A stretch of DNA of 42,415 nt, taken from the NCBI GenBank assembly GCA_030765605.1, contig JAVCCG010000061.1:1-42415 (forward strand), given 5' to 3'. The notes beneath the pieces are model-generated. The model did not search any database and was not told the DNA's origin. It worked only from the letters and a program-made list of their open reading frames with translations. The translations under genes and the position numbers were made by a program. This DNA comes from Candidatus Alcyoniella australis. GTDB taxonomy: Bacteria > Lernaellota > Lernaellaia > JAVCCG01 > Alcyoniellaceae. How positions within the stretch are numbered: the first letter of the stretch is position 1; each line of letters begins with the position of its first letter. Positions 33,495-42,279 of this stretch are shown in pieces.

Positions 33495-35399
33495 ATGTTG
33501 GCGTTTCGCGAAAAGCACCTGTGGCTGCTGCTGCTGGCGGCGTTGTCGTTATTGGCCCTGGTCGCGGCCGGCTGTTCGGTCGGCGACGACGACGACGACG
33601 ATGACGACGATGACGACGATGATTTCGAGCTTGACGGCAATATCGTCGCGCCGCAGATCGACCCCACGGACTGCCTGACCGACGACGCCAAAGAGGCGGT
33701 CGAACTGGCGCCGGCCTGGCTGCGCACCGAGATGATCCTCAACCTGTGCGCTTTAGCGGACGATAAGCAGGACCTGGCCGCCGAGCTGGTGCTGGGCTAT
33801 ACCGACCCCAAATACATCGACGAGCTGGCGTTTTTAGCGGCCCACGTGGGCAAGACCGACTGGAACTACCCTTCCCTGGACATCGACCTGTTCTACGACA
33901 ACGTCGTGTCGGTCTACGCCGCGGACGAGCAGCTGGACTACGTGACCCTGATCGACGAGGGCGATCCGCTGACCGACGACGACTTCTTCACCACGGCCGA
34001 ATACAGTTCCTTTGACAGCTCGGGCAAGGCCCAGACCGTGCGCGTGGATCCCTATTACTACTACTGGTTCGTGGTCCATCCGCGGCTGGAGGACGAGGGC
34101 CCGCGCTACATCGACCCCGAAACCGGCGGCAGCGCCGATCCGCCCGACGGCGTGTTCTGGCGCGACTACCTGCTCAACCACTCCGACGATCTGTGCCCGG
34201 GCACAATCGACAATCAGACCGATTTCGAGGATCCGGAAAAGACTACCTGGGTGAGCTGCTCGGTGCTCGCCGATCTGCTCGCGGGCGTGGACACGGTCTG
34301 GGAGGGAACTGACGAAACAATCGACAATGGTGCCATTGGCTTAATCAGCTACTGGATCGACGAGGCGATGTGGTTCTTCAGCTATACTCGCCGGCCGGTG
34401 CAGCCCGTGGCGATCTACTCGGGCCATGTGGGGCGTTGCGGCGAGCACGCCGACCTGACCTCCGCCGCCACGCGCGCGGCGCTGATCCCCGCGGCCAACA
34501 TCGCCTCCTATGCCAACGACCACACCTGGAACGAGTTCTACGACTTCCTCTGGGTGCAGTACGAGCCGGTCAACGACATGGTTAACGCACCCAACGCCTA
34601 CGACACCTGGGGCAACGGCACCAAGGGCGCGTACCGCACGCGCGGCGACGGCTTCGCCGAGAACGCCACGTCGCTGTACACCACAACCGGCACCCTCGAG
34701 ATCACCGTGGTCGACTCCGCAGGCAACCCGGTGGACGAAGCGGTGGTGATCGCCAGCGGCAAATATGGCGGAAGGCAGATGGACCACACCATGAGCGTCA
34801 CCGACCAGAGCGGCTTCACCAGCTTCGAGGTCGGCGACGAGAACTACGTCTACCTCGAGGTCCGCTCGCCGCTGGCCAATTTCCCCGCCGAGCAGGTGAT
34901 CAAGAAGCGCATCAATGCCGGCCAAACCTATGAGGGCCAAATCGAGCTTGATGCCGAGCTTAAGACCCTGGACATCGCGCAGCCCGAGGACTACCAGGGC
35001 GCGGGCGTGGTCACGCTCGAGGTCGGCCTGATCGACGCGGTGCGTTACGTGCGCAACCAGGGGATCGTCGGCACCAATATCTTCACTCAGTCCTACGACG
35101 ACGTGCTGCTGCCGCTGTACATGGTCGACGCGCAGAACTACGCCCTCTACCAGGACGGCGAGCAGTTCGTTGCCCACGCCCTGACCTTTGATGCCAACGG
35201 CGAGGCGCAGTTCGACCTGCCCCACGGCGGCGACTGGATGCTGTTCGTGAGCAACTACTCGGGCGTGAGCAACTACATCACCGGCGCGTTGGCAGTGCAG
35301 ATCGTCAACGCCGCCACCGACGAGGTATTCGACTCGGCGCAGGTCGAGCTGTTCCTCGAGCCGGGCGATCTGGCGCTGTTTGAATTAAACGGATTGTAG
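33495..35399 (+). CDS. poly-Asp lipoprotein with transglutaminase-like domain
   Basis: 634 residues. Signal peptide with AAGC lipobox (Cys27), then SVG and 13 consecutive Asp (31-43). A helical region (50-150) precedes a transglutaminase/protease-like core: YSGHVGRCGEHADLTSAATRAALIP with Cys315, then NDHTWNEFY with His343, and WVQYEPVN, where the family normally has Asp-Pro, so the third residue may be Glu. The C-terminal ~230 residues start with an Ig-like TGTLEITVVDSAGNPVDEAVV repeat of the carboxypeptidase-regulatory type, and continue as beta-sandwich. Likely a surface-anchored peptidase or crosslinking-like enzyme; the substrate is unknown. It is monocistronic by spacing and divergent from pyrR. 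Confidence 0.75.
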   Translation: MLAFREKHLWLLLLAALSLLALVAAGCSVGDDDDDDDDDDDDDFELDGNIVAPQIDPTDCLTDDAKEAVELAPAWLRTEMILNLCALADDKQDLAAELVLGYTDPKYIDELAFLAAHVGKTDWNYPSLDIDLFYDNVVSVYAADEQLDYVTLIDEGDPLTDDDFFTTAEYSSFDSSGKAQTVRVDPYYYYWFVVHPRLEDEGPRYIDPETGGSADPPDGVFWRDYLLNHSDDLCPGTIDNQTDFEDPEKTTWVSCSVLADLLAGVDTVWEGTDETIDNGAIGLISYWIDEAMWFFSYTRRPVQPVAIYSGHVGRCGEHADLTSAATRAALIPAANIASYANDHTWNEFYDFLWVQYEPVNDMVNAPNAYDTWGNGTKGAYRTRGDGFAENATSLYTTTGTLEITVVDSAGNPVDEAVVIASGKYGGRQMDHTMSVTDQSGFTSFEVGDENYVYLEVRSPLANFPAEQVIKKRINAGQTYEGQIELDAELKTLDIAQPEDYQGAGVVTLEVGLIDAVRYVRNQGIVGTNIFTQSYDDVLLPLYMVDAQNYALYQDGEQFVAHALTFDANGEAQFDLPHGGDWMLFVSNYSGVSNYITGALAVQIVNAATDEVFDSAQVELFLEPGDLALFELNGL

Positions 35400-35424
35400 C
35401 GCCAAGGTTATCCTCTTTCTTGAG

Positions 35425-35461
35425 CGCCTCGCTGACGAACCCTCATGATTAATCCAGGCTA
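35425..35461. repeat. MITE-family solo right end
   Basis: CGCCTCGCTGACGAACC, then CTCATGATTAATCCAGGCTA. It matches the right end of the element at 4677-4857 (CGCCTCGCTACGAACCCTCATGAATAATGC...), differing at a few positions. It stops 4 nt before the ATG at 35466 and so forms that gene's ribosome-binding region. Confidence 0.75.
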
Positions 35462-35465
35462 GTCG

Positions 35466-38345
35466 ATGCATCGTATCGCCTGCTCCTTGTTACTGATCGT
35501 GCTGCTCGTGCTCGGGCTGTGCCTGCCCTCTCTGGCCTACGACTCGCGCCTTGTTTGGCGCACGTTGGAGACCGAACACTTCTACGTACACTTCCACGAT
35601 GGCGAGCGCGAGCTGGCGCTGCGTGCCGCAATCCTCGCCGAACAGGTCTTCGACATGCTCTCCGAGCAGCTTGATTGGCAGCCTTGGGGCAAGGTCCAGC
35701 TGGTAATCGCCGACGACTCGGACCGCGCCAACGGCTGGGCGAGCACCATTCCCTACAACACCGTGCGGCTCTATGCCACGGCCCCGACCTCGGATCAGCG
35801 CATCGACGAATACGGGGATTGGTTCCACGGCCTGCTGATGCACGAGATGACCCACGTGCTGCACATCGACCAGGCGCGCGGATTCAACCGGCTGTTCCGC
35901 GCGATCTTCGGCCGGGTCTACGCGGTCAACGGCATCCACCCGATTTTGCAGATCGAGGGGCTGGCCGTGCTCAAGGAGACCAGCAACACCGAGCACGGCC
36001 GCGGTCGCTCGAGCCTGACCCAGATGTATCTGCGCGCAGCGATTCTCGAGGACCGCTTCCCGAGCATCGATCAGTCCACCACGTTCTTTCTGCGCTGGCC
36101 GGGCTCGGCCGTGCCCTACCTGTTCGGCGGCGCGTTCCACGTCTACGTGGCGGACAACTACGGTGAGAATTGCTGGACGCAGATCTCGAAACGCCACTCG
36201 CGCCAAGTCTGGCCGTTTCTCTACAACAGCAACGCCGAGCGCGTAATCGGCAAGAGCCTGGTCACCCTTTGGCGCGAATGGCAGACCGTGCTGCGCTCGC
36301 GCTTTGAGCGCCAGGCCGCACAGATTCGCTCCCAGGGCCTGTACCGGGGCGAGCGCGTGACGTTCAGCGGCTACCAGACGCGCAAACCGACATTCGCCGG
36401 GCCGCGCAGCCTCTACTTTCAGCAGCGCACACCGCGCCGTAAGAACCGGATCATGCTGCTCGACCTTCAGACCAGTCGTACGAGCAAGGTGGCCCTGATC
36501 GATGGCCCGGGGGGCATGGACGCCCTGGGCAACGATCTGCTGGTCTATTCCGACGACCGCGTGTATCAGATCGACTACCTGTTCAAGGACCTGTTCCTGA
36601 TCGACCGACGGCCGCGTAGCGAACGGATCACCAGCGGCAAACGCCAACGGCTGACGCGCGGCGCGCGCCTGCTCGACCCGGCGTTCTTCAGCGACGGCAA
36701 ACGCGTGCTGGCCGTGCAGAACCGCCTGCAGTCCAAAGACCTGGTGATCTACGACCTGGAGACGCGGAGCATCGAACGCGTTAGCGACCTAAGCCCCGAG
36801 CTGGTGCAGTTCGATCGGCCCGACGTGCACACCGATGGCCGCCGCGCGGCAGTGGCCGCGTGGCACGAGCGCGGCGAACGCGACATCTATCTCTACGACT
36901 TAGAGGACCACGTTTTCACGCGACTGACATCGCATCCGGCTAAGGAGATCGACCCGCAGTTCACGCCCGACGGCGAGTTGCTGTTGTTCAGCTCGGACCG
37001 CAGCGGCGTGTACAACATCTACGCCCTGGACCTGCCTAAGCAACGGCTGTTTCAATTGACCAACGTGCTCGGCGGCGCGTTCTGGCCCAGCGTCAGCTCG
37101 GATGGCGAGCTGCTGGCCTACACCGGCTACACTGCCGACGGGTTCGACGTGTTCGTGCTCGAGCTCGACAAAGCCTGGTGGCGCGAGGTGCCCTACGAGC
37201 CGCCCGCGCCCAGCGGGCCGCCGCGCAACGGCAACCCTATCGATCTCCAGGCCGCGGCCGAGCAGTTCCCCGAGCATAAATACAGCCCGTGGCGCACGAT
37301 CTGGCCGCGCTATTGGCTGCCCGAGCTTGGCACCACGGCCGATGAAACACTGTTCGGCATCACCACCTCGGGCCGCGACGTGCTGCAGTACCACTCCTAT
37401 TCGGCCACCGCGCTCTACGGGCCGCAGAGCGAATTCCTCAGCTACTGGCTGAGCTACGCCAACCGCCAGCTGTGGCCGACGATCAGGCTCAACCAGGCGG
37501 CCTTCGCCGACTCCTACGGCAAGCTGATCCGGCTGCCCGACGGGCGCCGCCGCCAGTACTTCGAGCGCCGGATAACCGGCAGCGTAGGGGCCTACGCGCC
37601 GATCGTCGAGCACCTCGTGGCGGGCGCGAGCTATCGCATTCAACAGCGCGACAACATCACACGCATCCCCTCCGACGCGATCAACCCACCCAATACCGGG
37701 CTGTTCTCCGGCCTGGCGCTGAGCCTGAGTTTCAACAACACGCAGAGCTACGGCCGCTCGATCAGCCCCGAGCGCGGCGTGGATTTGGGACTGGGCTTCA
37801 ACTGGTGGGCCGATTGGCTGGGCTCGGATTACGACCTGCGAATCATCAGCGCCTCGGCCCGCGCCTACCAGGGGCTGTGGCTCAATCACGCCTTGGCCCT
37901 GCGATTGGTCGGCGGACTGGCCCAAGGCGACGTGCTGCGCCAACGCACTTTCCGCCTCGGCGGGTTCGGCGGCAGCGGCGCATTTGCCGTGCCTTCCGAG
38001 GGCAGCTACTTTATGCGCGGGTTCGGCGCATCGCAGTTCAAGGGTCAGCGCATCGTCGCGGGTTCGGTTGAATACCGGCTGCCGATCTGGTGGATCGACC
38101 GCGGCATCAGCACCTGGCCGATCTACTTCAAGGTCTTGCACGCCAACCTGTTCTACGACACCGGCCAAAGCTTTGATCGCCTGGACTTCAAGCCGCGCGA
38201 CCTGCACCAAGGCCTGGGCGCGGAAATCAAGCTCGATACGCGCTTGGCCTACGGCATGGCGGTCAACTTCCGTTTCGCCCTGGCACAGGGATTGGGCGAT
38301 GAGGGCGACCTGCGCTACATGTACTACCTGGGCGGCCTTTTCTAG
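35466..38345 (+). CDS. metallopeptidase / TolB-like propeller / outer-membrane beta-barrel fusion
   Basis: 959 residues. Signal peptide (MHRIACSLLLIVLLVLGLCLPSLA). Residues ~30-280 are a peptidase of the MA clan: HEMTH at 126-130, and Glu164 in LQIEGLAV, 34 residues later, as in gluzincins. Residues ~330-570 show PD40/TolB-like blades (VLAVQNRLQSKDLVIYDLETRSIERV; IDPQFTPDGELLLFSSDRSGVYNIYALDL). The last ~300 residues form an Omp85/surface-antigen-like barrel with alternating strands, a GGFGGSGAFAVP...YFMRGF turn and the terminal strand MYYLGGLF ending in Phe. The layout implies a cell-surface or periplasm-facing protease held by its own barrel. The SD is weak and lies in a MITE end, so expression could depend on that insertion. 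Confidence 0.75.
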   Translation: MHRIACSLLLIVLLVLGLCLPSLAYDSRLVWRTLETEHFYVHFHDGERELALRAAILAEQVFDMLSEQLDWQPWGKVQLVIADDSDRANGWASTIPYNTVRLYATAPTSDQRIDEYGDWFHGLLMHEMTHVLHIDQARGFNRLFRAIFGRVYAVNGIHPILQIEGLAVLKETSNTEHGRGRSSLTQMYLRAAILEDRFPSIDQSTTFFLRWPGSAVPYLFGGAFHVYVADNYGENCWTQISKRHSRQVWPFLYNSNAERVIGKSLVTLWREWQTVLRSRFERQAAQIRSQGLYRGERVTFSGYQTRKPTFAGPRSLYFQQRTPRRKNRIMLLDLQTSRTSKVALIDGPGGMDALGNDLLVYSDDRVYQIDYLFKDLFLIDRRPRSERITSGKRQRLTRGARLLDPAFFSDGKRVLAVQNRLQSKDLVIYDLETRSIERVSDLSPELVQFDRPDVHTDGRRAAVAAWHERGERDIYLYDLEDHVFTRLTSHPAKEIDPQFTPDGELLLFSSDRSGVYNIYALDLPKQRLFQLTNVLGGAFWPSVSSDGELLAYTGYTADGFDVFVLELDKAWWREVPYEPPAPSGPPRNGNPIDLQAAAEQFPEHKYSPWRTIWPRYWLPELGTTADETLFGITTSGRDVLQYHSYSATALYGPQSEFLSYWLSYANRQLWPTIRLNQAAFADSYGKLIRLPDGRRRQYFERRITGSVGAYAPIVEHLVAGASYRIQQRDNITRIPSDAINPPNTGLFSGLALSLSFNNTQSYGRSISPERGVDLGLGFNWWADWLGSDYDLRIISASARAYQGLWLNHALALRLVGGLAQGDVLRQRTFRLGGFGGSGAFAVPSEGSYFMRGFGASQFKGQRIVAGSVEYRLPIWWIDRGISTWPIYFKVLHANLFYDTGQSFDRLDFKPRDLHQGLGAEIKLDTRLAYGMAVNFRFALAQGLGDEGDLRYMYYLGGLF

Positions 38346-38389
38346 GGTCGATTGGCGCCGGATGATGTTGGAGACTAAAGATGATTGGA

Positions 38390-38464
38390 TGGTGCCCCAG
38401 GGAGGGATCGAACCTCCGCACCCGGCTCCGGAGGCCGATGCTCTATCCACTGAGCTACTGGGGC
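38390..38464 (-). tRNA. tRNA-Arg (anticodon CCG)
   Basis: On the minus strand, GCCCCAG...CTGGGGC acceptor with discriminator A and encoded CCA. TAGCTCAGTGGATAGAGCA forms the D arm, anticodon loop CTCCGGA gives CCG (reads CGG), and GGTTCGATCC is the T arm. 75 nt with CCA. It lies 4 nt downstream of tRNA-Ala. Confidence 0.93.
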
Positions 38465-38468
38465 ATGA

Positions 38469-38544
38469 TGGTGGACGGTAGCGGACTCGAACCGCCGGCC
38501 TCTGCCTTGCGAAAGCAGCGCTCTTCCAACTGAGCTAACCGCCC
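38469..38544 (-). tRNA. tRNA-Ala (anticodon CGC)
   Basis: GGGCGGT pairs with ACCGTCC, including the G3-U70 wobble that identifies alanine tRNAs. D arm TAGCTCAGTTGGAAGAGC, anticodon loop TTCGCAA gives CGC (reads GCG), T arm GGTTCGAGTCC, encoded CCA. 76 nt. A TTGACC box about 65 nt upstream (near 38610) may be the -35 of a shared tRNA promoter. Confidence 0.93.
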
Positions 38545-38681
38545 ACTTCCGTTTCCGAGCGACCTTCCGGCCGCACGGAGGCATCTGACTAACATTTTTA
38601 CCCGGTGCGGTCAATTGGAATAGACCGTGATAAACAGAGTATCATCTTGCTCGCACTGTCCTGCGCAGACGGAGGAGCCCG

Positions 38682-39467
38682 ATGCGACGACCGGTGATCG
38701 TTTTAGCTTGCCTATTGCTGCTGCCGCTGATTCTCGGGGCCAGGCCGCTGCCCGACGCGGGCGGCGTCGAATTCTGGGCGTTTGAAACCGGGGACAAGAC
38801 CGTGGCGCTGATCGGCTGCCGCGTGCCGGGCAAGGGCCTGCTCGAATCCCAGGACTGCTCCGCACTGATTAAACCCGGCAGCGTGGTCAAGCTGCATCTG
38901 CCGGACTTCATCTGGCGCGACTTCCGCATCGAACGGCTGGTCGAGCACGAGCAGAGTTCGGGCAACAGTTTCTTCAGCGGAACCTACGTGGGAGAGGCGC
39001 GTCCGGCCGGTAATTTCAAGGTGTTGCAACCGCACAACCCGACCTACGAGAAGATCGCCTTGGAATGGGCGCGCAATCAGGGAGGCGTGGCCGACACGGT
39101 TAAAATCACGCGATTGCTGCGCTTGGACCTGGACTCCGACGGCACGGATGAAGTGCTGCTCGCCTTTGACGGCCCACAGTTCGATTACTTTTCAGAAACG
39201 CCGCAACAGTTCAGCGCGATCTTGTTGCGCAAGATCGTCGGCCCGGGCGTGCAGCAGATTGCGCTGGTGCAAAGATTCCGCGCGGCTATTCAACGCGGCG
39301 ATCTGATGTACCGCTTCGAGCTGCTCAACCTGATCGACGTGGACGGCGACGGAGTGCTCGATCCGCTGATCAGCCTAAACTACTATGAGGGACGCTCGCT
39401 GTACTTCCTGCCCGTGGCCGGTCCCAACGAGGGCAAACGCGTGTGCGGATTCTTCGAGGGAGCATAG
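38682..39467 (+). CDS. exported protein with FG-GAP-like repeats
   Basis: 261 residues; ATG with GGAGG 6 nt upstream. Signal peptide MRRPVIVLACLLLLPLILGA. The body is beta-rich. Two FG-GAP/VCBS-like calcium-loop segments are visible: LLRLDLDSDGTDEVLLAF (about 147-164) and LLNLIDVDGDGVLDPLISLNYYEG (about 215-238). They recall the propeller blades of the large protein at 19942-23910, though here only two are clear. Two Cys (GCRVPG, QDCSAL) near the N-terminus could pair. There is no lipobox. Probably periplasmic or secreted. A TATCAT box at 38640 may be its -10. Function unknown. Confidence 0.7.
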   Translation: MRRPVIVLACLLLLPLILGARPLPDAGGVEFWAFETGDKTVALIGCRVPGKGLLESQDCSALIKPGSVVKLHLPDFIWRDFRIERLVEHEQSSGNSFFSGTYVGEARPAGNFKVLQPHNPTYEKIALEWARNQGGVADTVKITRLLRLDLDSDGTDEVLLAFDGPQFDYFSETPQQFSAILLRKIVGPGVQQIALVQRFRAAIQRGDLMYRFELLNLIDVDGDGVLDPLISLNYYEGRSLYFLPVAGPNEGKRVCGFFEGA

Positions 39468-39511
39468 CCTTAATTGCCTAATCCCGGCCGACCCTGAAAG
39501 AGCAACTGCGA

Positions 39512-40540
39512 ATGAACGACGTAGAAATAAAAGTAGAGTTCCCGCGCCGCGACCTGGCGCTGATCAAGGTGCCGACCCCCTTTGGCGTGGGGCGCGCCAA
39601 CTGCATTTTGATCAAGCGCGATCCGCTGACCGTGGTCGACTGCGGCACCAACACCGATCGCAGTTACTCGGCGCTGGTCCGCGGCCTGGCCCAGGCCGGT
39701 GTCGAGCCGCGCGACTTGCAACGGATCGTGATCACCCATCTGCACCTGGACCACAGCGGATTGGTGCAACGCCTGGTCGACGCCTCGGGCGCGCAGGTGC
39801 TGTGCCATCCGCGACTGATCGATCAATTCGCCGAGCTGTATGAGCACTGGAAGATCGACAACAGCCATATCGAGGCGCTTTCGCCCTACTTGGGATTGTC
39901 GCCGGAACCGGCGCGGATGCAGCGGCGGATCGCCGAAATGATCCGCAATCTGGGCTGCGAGTACGCCGACGCCCTGCCGTTGAATCCCGGGGAGTCGCTC
40001 GAGTTCGACGGCGCAAGCTGGCAGGTGCTGCACACGCCGGGCCACACCCCTTACTGTCTGAGCCTCTATGACCGCGCGGGCCGCACACTGATCAGCGGCG
40101 ATTTTTTACTGGAAAAGATCACGCCCAATCCGCTGCTGCACCGTCCGTCGGAACCCGGCGCGCTGGGATTGGACGCCCTGGTGATGATGCTCGACTCGCT
40201 GGCGAAGATCCGATCGTTGAAGATCGACAGCGTGCTGCCCGGACACGGCTCGGCCTTCGGCGATCCGCGATTGCTGATCCAAAGCCAGTTGCAACACCGT
40301 CGTCAACGCCACGGGCAACTGCTCGACGCCCTCGAGCCCGGGCCGTTGAACGCCCACGAGTTGATCGCCTGCCTGTTTCCCAATCTGCCGCCCACGGAAA
40401 TCTTCCTCGGACTCTCCGAGGTGATGGCCCACGTGGGCCTGGCCCTGCATAACAACGAGCTTTGTTGCGAGGTACGCGACGGATTGATGCTCTTCAGCCG
40501 CTCAAAGGTTGCGCCCGGGTCGTCGTTGGTTTTTCAGTAG
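39512..40540 (+). CDS. metallo-beta-lactamase-fold hydrolase (LACTB2-like)
   Basis: 342 residues, cytoplasmic. All metal motifs are present: THLHLDHSG (about 75-83), a His in LHTPGHTP (about 175), Asp in LISGDFLL, and LPGHGSAF. The C-terminal ~70 residues (QHRRQRHGQLLDALEPGPLNAHELIACLF) look like the winged-helix tail of LACTB2/glyoxalase II-like proteins, which act on nucleic acids or thioesters. The substrate is not known. It starts 44 nt after the preceding gene with a weak SD (AAAGAG). Its 3' end overlaps the convergent epimerase gene by 7 nt. Confidence 0.85.
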   Translation: MNDVEIKVEFPRRDLALIKVPTPFGVGRANCILIKRDPLTVVDCGTNTDRSYSALVRGLAQAGVEPRDLQRIVITHLHLDHSGLVQRLVDASGAQVLCHPRLIDQFAELYEHWKIDNSHIEALSPYLGLSPEPARMQRRIAEMIRNLGCEYADALPLNPGESLEFDGASWQVLHTPGHTPYCLSLYDRAGRTLISGDFLLEKITPNPLLHRPSEPGALGLDALVMMLDSLAKIRSLKIDSVLPGHGSAFGDPRLLIQSQLQHRRQRHGQLLDALEPGPLNAHELIACLFPNLPPTEIFLGLSEVMAHVGLALHNNELCCEVRDGLMLFSRSKVAPGSSLVFQ

Positions 40541-41502
40541 ATCTTGTTCTCGCGGTACCACTGGTCCGCCCGTGCCACGCTTTGCTCGAACGGACGGCAG
40601 TCATAGCCCAGCTCCTCGCGAGCCTTGTCGCAGCAGTAATACATCTCATGGGCCACGATCCGCATCTCGTCGATGCTTAAAACCGGCGAGCGGCCCAGCA
40701 GCGAAAGCACGCGCGATCCGGTAAGCAGGGCGCGGGCCGAAATCATCTTCTCGGGTGCCGTGCCGCCCACGGTGTCGGCGATGCGTCGCATAGCGTCGAT
40801 AAAGCCGATGTTCTCGCCGCCGAGAATGTAGCTCTCGCCCTTACGCCCGCTTTGCATGGCCGAGACGATCCCGGCCGCGACGTCGGCCACGTCGGCGAAG
40901 CACGATCCGCCCGGCACCCCGTAGGTCAGTTTGCTGTTGCGGATCTCGCTGATCAGGCGGCCGGTGGTCAGCTTGCTGTCGTAAGGGCCGATCATCGCCG
41001 CCGGGTTGACGATCACCGCATCGAGCCCCGCCTCCATTGCCCCGCGCACCTCGAGCTCGGCCATGTGCTTGGTGCGGAAGTAGACGATCGAGTCCAGCCA
41101 CTTTGGCCGCGGTGTGCCCTCGCAGGCCGGATGGTCGATCGTGCCCGGCCCGATGGTGCAGATCGTGCTCACGTGCACCATCCGCTGAACCCGGGCGCGA
41201 CGGCAGGCCTGAAGCACGTTGTACGTGCCGTCGCGAGCCACGCTCATCACCCTGCTCGTGTGATGGCCGCTTCGCGGCACCTCGGCCGCGGCGTGGATCA
41301 CTGCCTGCGCGCCCTCAAACGCCCGCTGCAGCGAATCAACGTCGAATAGATCAATGGTGCGCAATTCGATCGGCAGGCCGTAGATGAATTGATTGTCCGA
41401 TGTTTCGCGTTGCAGCGCGCGGACCTCGTGGCCGCGCTCCAACAATTCTCGTACAAGGCTGGCGCCGAGAAAGCCGGTTGCTCCAGTGAGTGCAACGATC
41501 AT
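40534..41502 (-). CDS. NAD(P)-dependent epimerase/dehydratase (extended SDR)
   Basis: 322 residues. GATGFLGASLV at the N-terminus is the Rossmann GxxGxxG loop. HAAAEVPRSG, VHVSTICTIG (Ser) and YFRTKHMAE (YxxxK) complete the SDR active site, and NPAAMIGPYD fits dihydroflavonol-reductase/sugar-epimerase relatives. It probably acts on a sterol-, sugar- or polyketide-like ketone/alcohol; the substrate is unknown. The start at 41502 lacks a clear SD (upstream is A/T-rich). It is divergent from the methyltransferase-like gene. Confidence 0.85.
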   Translation of the reverse strand: MIVALTGATGFLGASLVRELLERGHEVRALQRETSDNQFIYGLPIELRTIDLFDVDSLQRAFEGAQAVIHAAAEVPRSGHHTSRVMSVARDGTYNVLQACRRARVQRMVHVSTICTIGPGTIDHPACEGTPRPKWLDSIVYFRTKHMAELEVRGAMEAGLDAVIVNPAAMIGPYDSKLTTGRLISEIRNSKLTYGVPGGSCFADVADVAAGIVSAMQSGRKGESYILGGENIGFIDAMRRIADTVGGTAPEKMISARALLTGSRVLSLLGRSPVLSIDEMRIVAHEMYYCCDKAREELGYDCRPFEQSVARADQWYRENKIY

Positions 41503-41584
41503 CTTTATTATTTTTTCACGAATCGGCTGCGATGCAAAATGGAAAAACAGTTGACAGCCGGTCGGTCCGGCCCAGGATAGGCTA

Positions 41585-42214
41585 ATGGATGAGCAGTTTC
41601 CCTACAGCAGGCTCCGGCAAGGGACTGAGGAGAGCAGCGATCCGCAAAGCCGATCAATGCGTGAACGCCTGCATCGAAAGCGCCGTAGCGGGCTTTACGA
41701 GCGCTACGGATTGATCTTCGAGCATTGCGGCGAGTTGCACGGCCGTAGCGTGTTGATCTGCGGCCGCGCCCTCGAGGGCTATCTGCCCGCGTTGCTCAAA
41801 TCCGGCGTGCAAAGCGTGTGCGCAATGGTCGACGACCCGGGCGAGGCCCAGCGGCTGCGCTCGACATTTGGGGGGTCGGACTGCGAGGTGCTGCTGGGCA
41901 ACGTGCTCGAGCATGGGTTCGGCACGCGGCGCTTCGACGTGGTGTTGGCCGTGGGCGCGTTCTACGAGCTGCACGATCCGCGAATGCAGTTGGCGCGGCT
42001 GTTCTCGCTGTGCTCGGGCCGAATGCTGGCCGACTTCGCCCTGCGCACGATCTGGGGCTCACCGCTGATCAAGCGGCGGCTGGACCTGCGCGGCCGCGAC
42101 CCGCTGCTGATCGACAAACGCGAGTTGGGGCTAATCGCCTGCTCATTGGAGCCGCGCCGCCTGCGCCTGATCCAGGGGCGATCGGGCCTACTGCTGCTGA
42201 TTGCGGATAAGTAG
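41585..42214 (+). CDS. class I SAM-methyltransferase-like protein
   Basis: 209 residues. A basic N-terminal helix region (about 15-40) precedes a Rossmann-like core: SVLICGRALEGYLPALLKSG in the place of motif I (the usual DxGxGxG is CGRALEG here), QSVCAMVDDPGEAQRLR for the acidic loop, and RFDVVLAVGAFYELHDPRMQLARLFSLCSGRMLADF for motifs IV-V. The Mg-protoporphyrin methyltransferase-like group looks similar. Motif I is degenerate, so it may not bind SAM. AGG lies about 8 nt before the ATG. The downstream 201 bp to the window end hold hairpins and no convincing gene. Confidence 0.55.
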   Translation: MDEQFPYSRLRQGTEESSDPQSRSMRERLHRKRRSGLYERYGLIFEHCGELHGRSVLICGRALEGYLPALLKSGVQSVCAMVDDPGEAQRLRSTFGGSDCEVLLGNVLEHGFGTRRFDVVLAVGAFYELHDPRMQLARLFSLCSGRMLADFALRTIWGSPLIKRRLDLRGRDPLLIDKRELGLIACSLEPRRLRLIQGRSGLLLLIADK

Positions 42215-42227
42215 TAGAAACAACGAC

Positions 42228-42255
42228 CCACCCCGCATCGGAAAATGGGGGGTGG
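42228..42255 (+). terminator. hairpin downstream of the methyltransferase-like gene
   Basis: CCACCCC pairs with GGGGTGG across a 14-nt loop, 14 nt after the stop codon. The following sequence is A/T-rich but not a T-run. Confidence 0.4.
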
Positions 42256-42257
42256 AT

Positions 42258-42279
42258 AATAATGTTGAATAACATTATT
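42258..42279. repeat. perfect 9-bp inverted repeat
   Basis: AATAATGTT-GAAT-AACATTATT. A short AT-rich palindrome right after the previous hairpin in otherwise GC-rich DNA. It could be an operator for a gene beyond the window or part of a terminator. Confidence 0.5.
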
